Shown: positions 7,006-14,343 of the stretch, piece after piece
Layout: every line of letters starts with the position of its first letter
Position numbering within the stretch: the stretch's first letter is position 1
Source: Bacillota bacterium
GTDB lineage: Bacteria > Bacillota > Clostridia > Christensenellales > CAG-138
DNA: 16,129 bases
NCBI GenBank assembly: GCA_023458615.1
Contig: JAEWYV010000022.1
Coordinates: 1-16,129, forward strand
Reading direction: 5' to 3'
Notes under the pieces: generated by a model
The model's input: only the letters and a program-made list of their open reading frames with translations
The model's database searches: none
What the model was told of the DNA's origin: nothing
Position numbers and translations under genes: made by a program

Positions 7006-7848
7006 TTGGAACTCATTGAGAGCTTGAACGAAGCGCTGATCTATATTGAACGGAATCTTTTCAATGAGGCGGATAGCGAAGGGGCTGCAAGGCATGTCGG
7101 TCTCTCGCGCTTCTATCTGGAGCGCACGTTTGCCTCGCTCACCGGCATGAGCATCAGCGAGTATATCCGCGCCAGGCGGCTCTCACTCGCGGCACAGGAG
7201 CTGCTCACGGGTGACATAAAAATAATCAACCTTGCGTTCAAGTATGGTTACGACACGCCGGAGAGCTTCACCAAGGCGTTCTCACGCTTTCACGGAGTAA
7301 CGCCTACCTCTGCACGACGGATGTGCACACTGCTGCGCTGCCAGAATCCCCTTGCAATATCGTTAAAAATGGAGGGTGCGGTTATGATGAACTACAAGAT
7401 TGAACAGATGGGTGCATTTACGCTTTATGGTGTGGAACGTTCCTTCAAAATGGATTCTAGTACCAGCGAGATTCCGAAATTCTGGCAGGAGTTTTTGGAG
7501 AAGGGGTTGCAGGAGCAGGTTTGCCCCGTATTTGGCGTCTGCTTTGACGCGGATGATGAGGGAAACTTCCCTTATATGATCGCGGACATGCTTCAGCCGG
7601 GTGTTATGGTTCCGGAGGGATTTACGACGCGGCAGGTTCCGGCGCATCTTTGGGCGCGCTTCTCCTGCGTCGGCCCCATGCCGGGTGCCATTCAGAACGT
7701 GACCAAGCAGATCTACTCCGAGTGGCTGCCGACCAACGGCGTCTATGAGGTTGCGCAGTATATGGAAATTGAGATGTATTCGGAGGGGGATACTACCTCG
7801 CCGAACTACTACAGCGAGGTCTGGATTCCGATTCGCAAGAAGTCATAA
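7006..7848 (+). CDS. AraC-family regulator with C-terminal GyrI-like domain
   Basis: This 280-residue regulator has an N-terminal AraC/XylS DNA-binding domain (about 8-108). It carries two helix-turn-helix motifs: DSEGAARHVGLSRFYLER, and IINLAFKYGY leading into FTKAFSRFHGVTPT. A short linker leads to a GyrI-like/effector-binding domain (about 127-278) with the typical pattern from GAFTLYGVERSF to SEVWIPI. This Rob/SoxS-like head with a ligand-binding tail is common in Firmicutes regulators of drug or small-molecule response; the ligand is unknown. The TTG start is supported by AAGGGGG five bases upstream. It follows the SRAP gene by 98 bases without a terminator, so read-through is possible. 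A second ribosome site and ATG lie at the domain border (7371-7386). Confidence 0.92.
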   Translation: MELIESLNEALIYIERNLFNEADSEGAARHVGLSRFYLERTFASLTGMSISEYIRARRLSLAAQELLTGDIKIINLAFKYGYDTPESFTKAFSRFHGVTPTSARRMCTLLRCQNPLAISLKMEGAVMMNYKIEQMGAFTLYGVERSFKMDSSTSEIPKFWQEFLEKGLQEQVCPVFGVCFDADDEGNFPYMIADMLQPGVMVPEGFTTRQVPAHLWARFSCVGPMPGAIQNVTKQIYSEWLPTNGVYEVAQYMEIEMYSEGDTTSPNYYSEVWIPIRKKS

Positions 7849-7872
7849 CGACAAGTTGAACGCATGAAACAA

Positions 7873-7905
7873 AACAGGGCGAACCCCCCGCGGGTTCGCC
7901 CTGTT
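7873..7905. terminator. Bidirectional terminator between AraC-type gene and malQ
   Basis: A 14-bp perfect stem (7873-7886 with 7892-7905) around a five-base loop. On the minus strand it is followed by TTGTTTCA, giving a T-rich tail suited to ending malQ. On the plus strand the tail is poorer, but the stem can still end the regulator transcript. Confidence 0.85.
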
Positions 7906-7919
7906 CTAGTTGTCATCGA

Positions 7920-9407
7920 TTAGGCTCTACCGTAGAGCACGGTCAACTCGCCGATTTTTTCAACAAGATCATCGGTGAGTTCGCCGGGGAGCAAACGCCA
8001 GCGCCAGTTGTTTCCGCCCAGCGTACCGGGAATGTTCATGCGCCCCTGTGAGTCCAGACCGATATAGTCCTGTATCTGTGCAAGGAAAAGATCGGCAACC
8101 GAGCCCATTCCGCCGCGCAAAATGCCCCAAACGTAACCCTCCCGCTCGTTGAGCCCAAGGTAGCGCACCGCAAAGGCGACATCGTCCGGGTTTGCCTCCG
8201 TGAACCATCCGGCAACTGTCGTGTTATCATGCGTACCAGCGTAGCAGACGCAGTGGTTGTCGTAGGTATGCGGCAGATAGTTGCTGGGTTCGCGTGCGTC
8301 AAAGGCGAACTGGAGCACCTTCATGCCCGGGAATCCGCTCTCCTTGAGCAGGGTTCGTACTTCATCCGTCAGGAATCCCAGATCCTCGGCGATGATTTCA
8401 AATGAGGGGAATGTCTCCTTAAGCAGGTTTACAAAGTCGCTGCCCGGCCCCTGAATCCATTCGCCGCTTCGCGCGGTTTCGGCATCCGCCGCAACGCTCC
8501 AATAGGAGGAAAGACCGCGGAAGTGGTCAATCCGAACGCAGTCAAACAGCGTACAGGCGGAGCGCATGCGGCGCATCCACCAGGAGTAGCCTGTTTGCTT
8601 CATGTAGGCCCAGTCATAGATCGGGTTTCCCCAAAGCTGTCCATCCGCTGAAAAATAGTCCGGTGGCACACCCGCAACGCAGCGGGGACGGCGCGTCTCG
8701 TCGAGCAGAAACTCTTCCGGCGCGCTCCAGACATCCGCCGAATCGAGCGGGACATAGATCGGTAGATCGCCAACAATTTTAATTCCGCGTTCGTTTGCAT
8801 AGGCGCGAAGCGCGCTCCACTGCTCAAAGAACAGGCACTGAATAAACTGATAGAAGCGAATGCTGTCGCAGAGGCGTTCCCGCGCCTCCCTGAGCGCCCC
8901 TTCTTCGCGCATGCGAACACCATAGGGCCAGTTTTCCCAGGCGACGCCGCCATTTTCGTCCTTGAGGGACATAAAAAGCGCATAGTCGTTGAGCCAGCCT
9001 GCGTTCTCCTCAGCAAAACGATCGAGCCGCTGCATGCGATCCCAATTGCCCTTTGCACGCTCAAAGGCAGAGCGGAGTACGGGGAAGCGACGCTCAAAGA
9101 TTATGCCATAGTCTACCTGACGCGAATCGTAGCCCCAGTTGAGTGATTGAATCCAGTCGCGATCCAGCAATCCCTCGTTCGAAAGGCGATCCAGATCGAT
9201 AAAATACGGATTGCCCGCGAATGCGGAAAAGGACTGATAGGGGGAATCACCATAGCTGGTCGGCCCGAGCGGAAGCACCTGCCAGTAGCGCTGATGCGCG
9301 CGGACAAGGCGGTCTACAAAGGCATACGCCTCCTGCCCGAACGTGCCGATGCCGTACGGGGAGGGCAGCGAGGAAATATGCATTAAAATACCTGAGGATC
9401 GTTTCAT
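7920..9407 (-). CDS. malQ: 4-alpha-glucanotransferase (amylomaltase)
   Basis: This 495-residue cytoplasmic GH77 enzyme transfers glucan segments between maltooligosaccharides, releasing glucose and building longer chains. The start MKRSSGILMHISSLPSPYGIG is the hallmark of the family, so I place the start at 9407 rather than at the longer upstream open frame. The catalytic set is intact: nucleophile Asp294 in RIDHFRG, acid/base Glu341 in IIAEDLG, and Asp394 in GTHDNTT. The flexible-loop region AGVPPDYFSADGQLWGNP is also present. Length is normal for bacterial amylomaltases of the short type. It is the last gene of the sugar locus, 116 bases after the second permease, with its own promoter. The ribosome site is weak (GGTGTG). 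Confidence 0.97.
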   Translation of the reverse strand: MKRSSGILMHISSLPSPYGIGTFGQEAYAFVDRLVRAHQRYWQVLPLGPTSYGDSPYQSFSAFAGNPYFIDLDRLSNEGLLDRDWIQSLNWGYDSRQVDYGIIFERRFPVLRSAFERAKGNWDRMQRLDRFAEENAGWLNDYALFMSLKDENGGVAWENWPYGVRMREEGALREARERLCDSIRFYQFIQCLFFEQWSALRAYANERGIKIVGDLPIYVPLDSADVWSAPEEFLLDETRRPRCVAGVPPDYFSADGQLWGNPIYDWAYMKQTGYSWWMRRMRSACTLFDCVRIDHFRGLSSYWSVAADAETARSGEWIQGPGSDFVNLLKETFPSFEIIAEDLGFLTDEVRTLLKESGFPGMKVLQFAFDAREPSNYLPHTYDNHCVCYAGTHDNTTVAGWFTEANPDDVAFAVRYLGLNEREGYVWGILRGGMGSVADLFLAQIQDYIGLDSQGRMNIPGTLGGNNWRWRLLPGELTDDLVEKIGELTVLYGRA

Positions 9408-9438
9408 AAGCACACCGAAACCATTCAAATTTCGCTTT

Positions 9439-9466
9439 ATTATATCGTGTTTCTTCCAAAGGGCAA
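9439..9466 (-). promoter_or_regulatory. Internal promoter for malQ
   Basis: On the minus strand TTGCCC (9466-9461), a 16-base spacer and a perfect TATAAT (9444-9439). The leader would be about 25 bases. It would let malQ be expressed apart from the importer genes. Confidence 0.55.
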
Positions 9467-9476
9467 GAGAAAATAT

Positions 9477-9492
9477 CACGCGGGTTCGCGTG
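9477..9492 (-). terminator. Short hairpin, weak terminator after second permease gene
   Basis: On the minus strand CACGCG-AACC-CGCGTG, a six-bp stem with a four-base loop, is followed by ATATTTTCTCTT. The stem is short, so partial termination is more likely than full. The T-rich tail runs into the malQ -35 box. Confidence 0.5.
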
Positions 9493-9523
9493 CTTCTATT
9501 TACCCTTGCTGTTACAGGACGTT

Positions 9524-10366
9524 TTAGCCCTTCACCGCGCCTTGAATGACGCCCTTGATGATGTATTTCTGGCAGGTAAGGTAGAAGATGATGATCGGGA
9601 CAATGCTCACGATGATCAGTGCCATCACCGCGCCCAGATCAACATGACCATAACTCCCTTGCAGATATTGGATATGGATCGGGATGGTCTTATACAGCGT
9701 TCGATCCAGCACCAGATAGGGCAGCAGGTAGTCATTCCAGATCCACATGATCTCCAGCACGCCAACGGAGATGAGCACGGGCTTGAGCATCGGGAATACG
9801 ATGAGGAAAAACGTGCGAATCGGGCCGCAGCCGTCGATGGCGGCGGCTTCTTCAATCTCCAACGGGATGCCTTTGACAAATCCAACGAACATAAACACCG
9901 CCAATCCCGCACCAAAGCCAAGATAGATGACCGGAATGGTAAACGGCGAATCCAGATGCAGTGTGTTTGCGGTCTTTGCCAGCGTAAACATGACCATTTG
10001 GAACGGAACCACCATGGAAAAGACGCACAAGTAGTAGATGATTCTGGCTGCGACGCTGTTGACGCGGGAGATATACCACGCAGCCATCGAGGTGCAGATG
10101 AGGATCAGCGCCGCGGAGACGATGGTGATAAACAGGCTGTATCCCGCCGACTTGAGGAAGGGATATTCTCCAAACGTCATGCCGTTGGTGTAGTTATAGG
10201 TTCCCGTAAATGTGTTTGCATTCGGGAACTGGAACGTATTTGTGTTGATGGCGGAATTGGTCTTAAAGGAGTTCATCAGCACGATAAAGATCGGCATCAG
10301 ATAAAAGATGCAAACCACCACGAATAGGACGGTGAGCAGCGTTTTTTGAATCTGTGTACGTTTCAT
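9524..10366 (-). CDS. Carbohydrate ABC transporter permease, MalG type (CUT1)
   Basis: This 280-residue inner-membrane permease has six helices. The cytoplasmic EAA loop that docks the ATPase is clear: EIEEAAAIDGCGPIRTF near residue 180, followed by FPMLKPV. The C-terminus ends in GVIQGAVKG, typical of MalG/AraQ-like subunits. It starts one base after the stop of the MalF-type gene. Its ribosome site AAGGAGG lies inside the end of that gene, 12 bases before the ATG, so translation is probably coupled. It would pair with the upstream permease and the binding protein to import an oligosaccharide. Gene order with malQ suggests maltodextrins, but the sequence alone does not fix the sugar. Confidence 0.94.
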   Translation of the reverse strand: MKRTQIQKTLLTVLFVVVCIFYLMPIFIVLMNSFKTNSAINTNTFQFPNANTFTGTYNYTNGMTFGEYPFLKSAGYSLFITIVSAALILICTSMAAWYISRVNSVAARIIYYLCVFSMVVPFQMVMFTLAKTANTLHLDSPFTIPVIYLGFGAGLAVFMFVGFVKGIPLEIEEAAAIDGCGPIRTFFLIVFPMLKPVLISVGVLEIMWIWNDYLLPYLVLDRTLYKTIPIHIQYLQGSYGHVDLGAVMALIIVSIVPIIIFYLTCQKYIIKGVIQGAVKG

Positions 10367-10367
10367 A

Positions 10368-11285
10368 TTACTGCTGAACCTCCTTCCTGCGGGTTGCTGT
10401 GAACTGAATCAGCGCGATGACTGCCACCAGGATAAAGAACAGAACCGCCTTTGCCTGGCCGGTGCCGCGCGAATTGGCATTCAGATAAAACGTGTTGTAG
10501 ATATTCAGCGCAAGCATCTCGGTGGACTTAATCACCGTGCCGTCCGACATGAAGATAAACGGCTGCCCGCCGTTGAGCACGAGGTTTTGGTCGAAGAGCT
10601 TAAACGAGTTGGTCAGCGTCAAAAAGGTGCAGATGGTGATGGATGGCATAATGGTTGGAATCGTGATGTTCCAGAGGGTATGCCAGCCGTTCGCGCCATC
10701 AATCTTTGCCGCCTCGATCATATCCTCGGAGACAGACTGAAGGCCGGCGATATAGATAATCATCATATAGCCGATCTGCTGCCAAGCCATCAATATGATG
10801 AGCCCCCAGTAGCCGTATGGTGTGCTGAGTACAATAGAGGTTCCGTAGCGCGCAAGGATGCCATCGAATATCATCGACCAGATGTAGCCAAGCACGATGC
10901 CGCCAATCAGGTTTGGCATGAAAAACACAGTACGGAACAGATTGGAACCCTTGATGCCGCGCGTGAGCGCATAGGCGACGACGAACGCGAGCACGTTGAT
11001 GACGATCAGTGAGACAATTGCGACAAGGGCGGTGTATTGAAACGCGTGCATGAAGCTCGCGTCCTGAAACGCCTTGATGTAGTTGCCAAGACCGACCCAT
11101 TTTGCGTTGCTCGTAGTTGTAAACTTGCAGAAGGAGAGATAGACGCCCTTACAAAAGGGATAGATAAAGCCAATGCAGAACGCCGCGAATGTTGGCAGGA
11201 GAAACAGCGCAAAGCTCCGCTGAATCGGGCGGCGGATGAGTGGCGAGCTCAAGGATGAGCTGGAGTTGCTCGTTTTTCGTTTCAT
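10368..11285 (-). CDS. Carbohydrate ABC transporter permease, MalF/UgpA type (CUT1)
   Basis: This 305-residue permease has six transmembrane helices and a Ser-rich, basic N-terminal tail. The EAA loop SEDMIEAAKIDGANGWHTLW (near residue 200), followed by ITIPTIMPS, is the ATPase docking motif. The N-terminal LFLLPTFAAFCIGFIYPF and the WVGLGNY segment are also characteristic. It lacks the large periplasmic insertion of E. coli MalF, as is normal in Gram-positives. A strong GGGAGG four to five bases before the ATG sets the start. It sits downstream of the binding-protein gene after a hairpin and directly upstream of its MalG-type partner. No ATP-binding subunit is encoded in the locus. Confidence 0.94.
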   Translation of the reverse strand: MKRKTSNSSSSLSSPLIRRPIQRSFALFLLPTFAAFCIGFIYPFCKGVYLSFCKFTTTSNAKWVGLGNYIKAFQDASFMHAFQYTALVAIVSLIVINVLAFVVAYALTRGIKGSNLFRTVFFMPNLIGGIVLGYIWSMIFDGILARYGTSIVLSTPYGYWGLIILMAWQQIGYMMIIYIAGLQSVSEDMIEAAKIDGANGWHTLWNITIPTIMPSITICTFLTLTNSFKLFDQNLVLNGGQPFIFMSDGTVIKSTEMLALNIYNTFYLNANSRGTGQAKAVLFFILVAVIALIQFTATRRKEVQQ

Positions 11286-11314
11286 GGCAACCTCCCTTGT
11301 GACTTTGTGAAGAA

Positions 11315-11340
11315 AGGGGCGAGCGTTGCCACTCGCCCCT
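11315..11340 (-). terminator. Intercistronic hairpin after binding-protein gene
   Basis: A nine-bp perfect stem (AGGGGCGAG with CTCGCCCCT) and an eight-base loop lie in the 95-base gap after the binding-protein gene. On the minus strand they are followed by TTCTTCAC. The weak tail suggests partial termination or mRNA 3'-end protection. Either would raise binding-protein output relative to the permeases. Confidence 0.6.
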
Positions 11341-11380
11341 GCCGGTGTCGGTTTAGCCGATTACGGCGTGTGTGAATTTC

Positions 11381-12727
11381 TTATTGCGCGGCATACTGGG
11401 TTGCCCAGCCGGTGACGAACGAGGAGACCACGTCGTCCCAGGAACCCGTGCCTGCGGAATACTGGGTCAGAGCGGCGACAACGCCAGCGCGCCAGTTATC
11501 CACATTCGGCGTGAAGTTGAACGCCCAGGTAACAACGTATTTGCCATCCGCGAGTGCTTTGTTGGCATCGTTGAAGAACACGTTTGTGGAAGCCTTGGCA
11601 TCCTTGAACGGGATGGGCCCGAACTGTTCCGCCATCATAGCGGTGCCCTCGTCAGAGGTGACGACCCAGAGGAGGAAGTCCAGCGTTGCCTGGATGTCTT
11701 CCGGTGCGGATTTGGAGTTGACTGCCCACATATTCTCGGTGCCGCAGCAGAGGCCCGCATTGGTTTCGCCATCCACGCCGCAGTAGATCGGGATCATGGC
11801 GAGGCTATCCGAAGCCATGTTGAACTTGGTGGTCAGGTTGGCATATTCCCAGGAGCCGTTCTGATAGAACGCGGCTTTGCCTTCGCCAAACTCTGCTTCC
11901 GCCTGATCGCCGGTGGCCTTTGCAAGCTGCGACGGATCGGTTGCGGAGTTGTTGATGTAGAGATCCCAGATGTTCTTGTAGTTTTCCATGTATTTGCCGG
12001 TGATGCTCGCGGGCTGCGCGGTCACACCGTCATCACGGAATTCATAGAACAGGGGCATGTTGGCAAGGTGGCCGGAGAAACGCCAGCTGGAGGAACCATC
12101 GAGACCTGCGGAGGTGAAGGCGTCAAAGCCCAGCTCGGCAGCGCGGCTGTGGATGTCTTCCACAACGGCCTTGAGGGAGGCAAAATCCTTGATTTCGTCG
12201 ATGGAATGGCCGGCTTTTTCCAACAGGGTCTTGTTGACGATGATGCCGAAGCACTCGTAGCAATAGCCGATGGCTGCCAGTTCGCCGCTCTCTTTATAGA
12301 GGTTGAAGTCGTTGGTGGTCATCTGCTTGTAGACATCGGTGCCGGAGAGATCATAGCAGAAATCACCCCAGGTATCGAGTCCGGCCTTGTTGCCGCACTG
12401 GAACAGCGTCGGTGCGGAGGCACCCTTGTCCATCTCGGCGGTCAGGGTTTCGGAATAGGTGCCGGAGGCGGCGGTGACGACGGTGACCGGTACGCCAGTC
12501 TTTTCGGTATACTGGGCGGCCAGCGCCTGCCAGGCTGCATCAGCCTCGGGCTTGAAGTTGAGATAGTACACCTTGCCGGTTGCGGCGGCGGGTGCTTCTG
12601 TTGCCGTATCCGCGGCGGGCGCCGCTGTTGCGGCGGGTTCTTCGGCGGCGGGTGTTGCGGCTGGTGCGCACGCAAAGCACGCAACAGTCATCAGGGCAAC
12701 CAAAATCAGAGCAATTAGCTTTTTCAT
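11381..12727 (-). CDS. Carbohydrate ABC transporter substrate-binding lipoprotein
   Basis: This is a solute-binding protein of 448 residues that captures the sugar outside the cell and hands it to the two permeases. It opens MKKLIALILVALMTVACFAC, a lipoprotein-like signal; Cys17 or Cys20 would be lipidated, although neither has a textbook lipobox. A linker of about 30 residues made mostly of Ala, Pro, Thr and Glu follows. The mature domain shows family-1 binding-protein features such as DFASLKAVVEDIHSRAAEL, FGEGKAAFYQNGSWEYAN and a late EQFGPIPFKDA. The start at 12727 has AAGGA about eight bases upstream; the open frame extends further, but without signal character. The ligand cannot be read from the sequence; maltodextrin is inferred from malQ. 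Confidence 0.93.
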   Translation of the reverse strand: MKKLIALILVALMTVACFACAPAATPAAEEPAATAAPAADTATEAPAAATGKVYYLNFKPEADAAWQALAAQYTEKTGVPVTVVTAASGTYSETLTAEMDKGASAPTLFQCGNKAGLDTWGDFCYDLSGTDVYKQMTTNDFNLYKESGELAAIGYCYECFGIIVNKTLLEKAGHSIDEIKDFASLKAVVEDIHSRAAELGFDAFTSAGLDGSSSWRFSGHLANMPLFYEFRDDGVTAQPASITGKYMENYKNIWDLYINNSATDPSQLAKATGDQAEAEFGEGKAAFYQNGSWEYANLTTKFNMASDSLAMIPIYCGVDGETNAGLCCGTENMWAVNSKSAPEDIQATLDFLLWVVTSDEGTAMMAEQFGPIPFKDAKASTNVFFNDANKALADGKYVVTWAFNFTPNVDNWRAGVVAALTQYSAGTGSWDDVVSSFVTGWATQYAAQ

Positions 12728-12820
12728 AAAATCGTTCCTTCCCTTTCGTTTTATGTTCTCCAGCGCATTTGCGCATAGATTCAAAAATGGATTGCAGGAC
12801 ATGCGGGCGGGATATCGGCG

Positions 12821-13843
12821 CTATTTTCCAATTCGCTGCACAGAGCCGCCGGGGCGAAGTACGGTTTCGAAGGTAAACTGTCTGTTTTCCCCGCGGCGTT
12901 CGATGAGCTCGGTGATGGTCTTTGCGCACGCAAGTCCCATATCCTCAACCGGCTGCACCAGCGTGGTCAGCGTCGGCAGCGTGTATTCCGACATTTCAAG
13001 ACCATCGATTGCTACGACGGAGCAATCTTGCGGAATGCGCTTGCCGTGGTCGCTCAGTGCTTTAAAAGCAGCGATAGCCATCAGGTCTGCAATGGCGAAG
13101 ATGGCGGTGAAGCTGTTGTCCCGACGGATCAGATCGCTCGTTGCGCGGTAGATCGCGCCCATGTCCGAAAAGGTTCCAGTACAAGCGACCAGATTCGGGT
13201 CAAAGGGGATGCCGTGACTTTCCAACGCGTCCTTATAACCCTGAAAGCGAAGCTCGCTGATGGATTTATCGTCCTGATTGTCTGTAAGAATTGCAATTTT
13301 CCGGTGTCCGAGCGAGACGAGCGTATCCACCGCGAAACGCGCGGCCTGCTTGTCGTCAATCGCCACGGAGCTGTAGGCCGAAGCGTCCAGATCGCCAAAC
13401 GTGTTAGTATAGGTGCAAAACACGCTGGGGACATTGATGAGGCCCAACTCCTCCGGGGAATAGTTGAATCGTCCACCAAGAAAGAGGATGCCGATGAGCT
13501 TGCGTTCGTTTGCAAGCTGCGCGCCGATGAGCAGCTCGTCTTCCGAGGTATCCATGTGATGCAGCTCCAGCGTGTAGCCGCGGCGCGTTATTTCACGCTC
13601 AATTACCTTAATCAGCTTGGCAAAGAAGGGGTTGTTTACGCCCTTGACCAGCAAAGCAATGGTATCCGATGTGGTGCGAACGAGATTTCTCGCGCTGGCG
13701 TTGGGAATGTAGTGCAGTTCCGCAACGGCACGCAAAACCTTGCTGCGCGTTTCTTCGCTGACGTCCGGGTGGTCATTCAGCACGCGTGAAACGGTACTGA
13801 TCGCCACGCCGCAGTGCTGGGCGATATCCTTGATGTTCGTCAT
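12821..13843 (-). CDS. LacI-family transcriptional regulator
   Basis: This 340-residue regulator has the standard N-terminal LacI helix-turn-helix (TNIKDIAQHCGVAISTVSRV), a hinge region with Pro-Asn-Ala-Ser-Ala-Arg-Asn-Leu, and a periplasmic-binding-protein-like effector domain from about residue 60 to the end. The effector domain has conserved pieces such as NNPFFAKLIKVIE, GHRKIAILTDNQDDKS and the late VVAIDGLEMSEYTLP with TTLVQP. It is the first gene of the sugar locus and is read in the same direction as the importer. A palindrome of LacI/cre type lies between its promoter and its coding region. It therefore probably represses itself and the genes behind it until a sugar binds. AAAGGA is unusually far (about 15 bases) from the ATG, so initiation may be inefficient. 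Confidence 0.95.
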   Translation of the reverse strand: MTNIKDIAQHCGVAISTVSRVLNDHPDVSEETRSKVLRAVAELHYIPNASARNLVRTTSDTIALLVKGVNNPFFAKLIKVIEREITRRGYTLELHHMDTSEDELLIGAQLANERKLIGILFLGGRFNYSPEELGLINVPSVFCTYTNTFGDLDASAYSSVAIDDKQAARFAVDTLVSLGHRKIAILTDNQDDKSISELRFQGYKDALESHGIPFDPNLVACTGTFSDMGAIYRATSDLIRRDNSFTAIFAIADLMAIAAFKALSDHGKRIPQDCSVVAIDGLEMSEYTLPTLTTLVQPVEDMGLACAKTITELIERRGENRQFTFETVLRPGGSVQRIGK

Positions 13844-13998
13844 GGTTTGCAGTTGTGTTCCTTTGGTTATTTTCCGATTCAGGAGGGTTCGCTGAAATGT
13901 GCAAATCGTATGAAAGGGTACAATGTGCGATATTTTTGTGGCGGTATGCGCCCATCGCGTCAGTCAGGGGATTGGAGCTGGAACGCTTCTCAATTTGA

Positions 13999-14025
13999 TG
14001 GAAACGTTACTGGAAACGTTTCCAG
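13999..14025. promoter_or_regulatory. Tandem LacI/cre-type operator
   Basis: CTGGAAACGTTTCCAG (14010-14025) is a 16-bp perfect palindrome with the central CG of LacI-family operators, and it fits the CcpA cre consensus TGNAANCGNTNNCA at every fixed base. A second copy, TGGAAACGTTAC at 13999-14010, is displaced by 12 bases. On the minus strand the pair starts about eight bases after the predicted transcription start, a repressing position. The site may be read by the local LacI protein, by CcpA, or by both. Confidence 0.85.
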
Positions 14026-14038
14026 AACTTGCAAGCTC

Positions 14039-14067
14039 ATTATATCCAACAATGATACGCCTGTCAA
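14039..14067 (-). promoter_or_regulatory. Consensus promoter of the lacI-sugar importer operon
   Basis: On the minus strand a perfect TTGACA (14067-14062), a 17-base spacer and a perfect TATAAT (14044-14039). The predicted start is near 14032. Such a strong promoter is usually held down by a repressor, in line with the operator just after it. Confidence 0.88.
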
Positions 14068-14256
14068 TAGAATTTTCAGTTCGTTCAGTAGACGCGATCA
14101 TCGTTGTATACCATAGGTAGCGTATCGCACAAAAACTGAAAAATATATTACAAATCGTCTATACAATTCGCAAAAAAAACAAGGCAACCAGACGGAATAA
14201 AAAAAGAACAACGAGCAAAAGTTTGCCGAAATTTCACCCGACGGCGGGAGTGCGTT

Positions 14257-14265
14257 TGTTATAAT
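14257..14265 (+). promoter_or_regulatory. Extended -10 promoter of the DUF2271 lipoprotein gene
   Basis: TGTTATAAT combines the TGn extension with a perfect -10 box. No good -35 box stands at the right distance, which is normal for this promoter class. The start near 14272 gives a leader of about 70 bases. Confidence 0.55.
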
Positions 14266-14343
14266 GACGTGACGTGATGAACACAAAAAAAGACAAGCAA
14301 ACAGTTTTTGTACTTGCCTAGCTTAAGTAAGGAGAATCCACCG

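Larger units (their letters stand above)
13844..14343. other. 500-bp divergent intergenic region
   Basis: This gap contains the lacI-operon promoter and operator on the minus strand (13999-14067) and an extended -10 promoter on the plus strand (14257-14265). The lacI transcript would have a leader of about 190 bases in which I see no riboswitch or convincing small gene. The part 14068-14256 is A-rich with several A runs and holds nothing I can identify. Confidence 0.6.

Noticed and set aside
9506..10327. Long plus-strand open frame opposite the second permease
   Set aside because: The translation is very rich in His, Asp and Arg, typical of the reverse of a hydrophobic membrane gene. No ribosome site or homology seen.
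11372..12718. Long open frame of 448 codons on the plus strand opposite the binding-protein gene
   Set aside because: It mirrors a well-supported binding-protein gene and its translation is Gly/Cys-rich with no domain. It is a by-product of the GC-biased codons of the opposite strand.
13814..14120. Plus-strand frames of 65-100 codons across the lacI promoter region
   Set aside because: They overlap the consensus promoter and operator, and they lack known domains.
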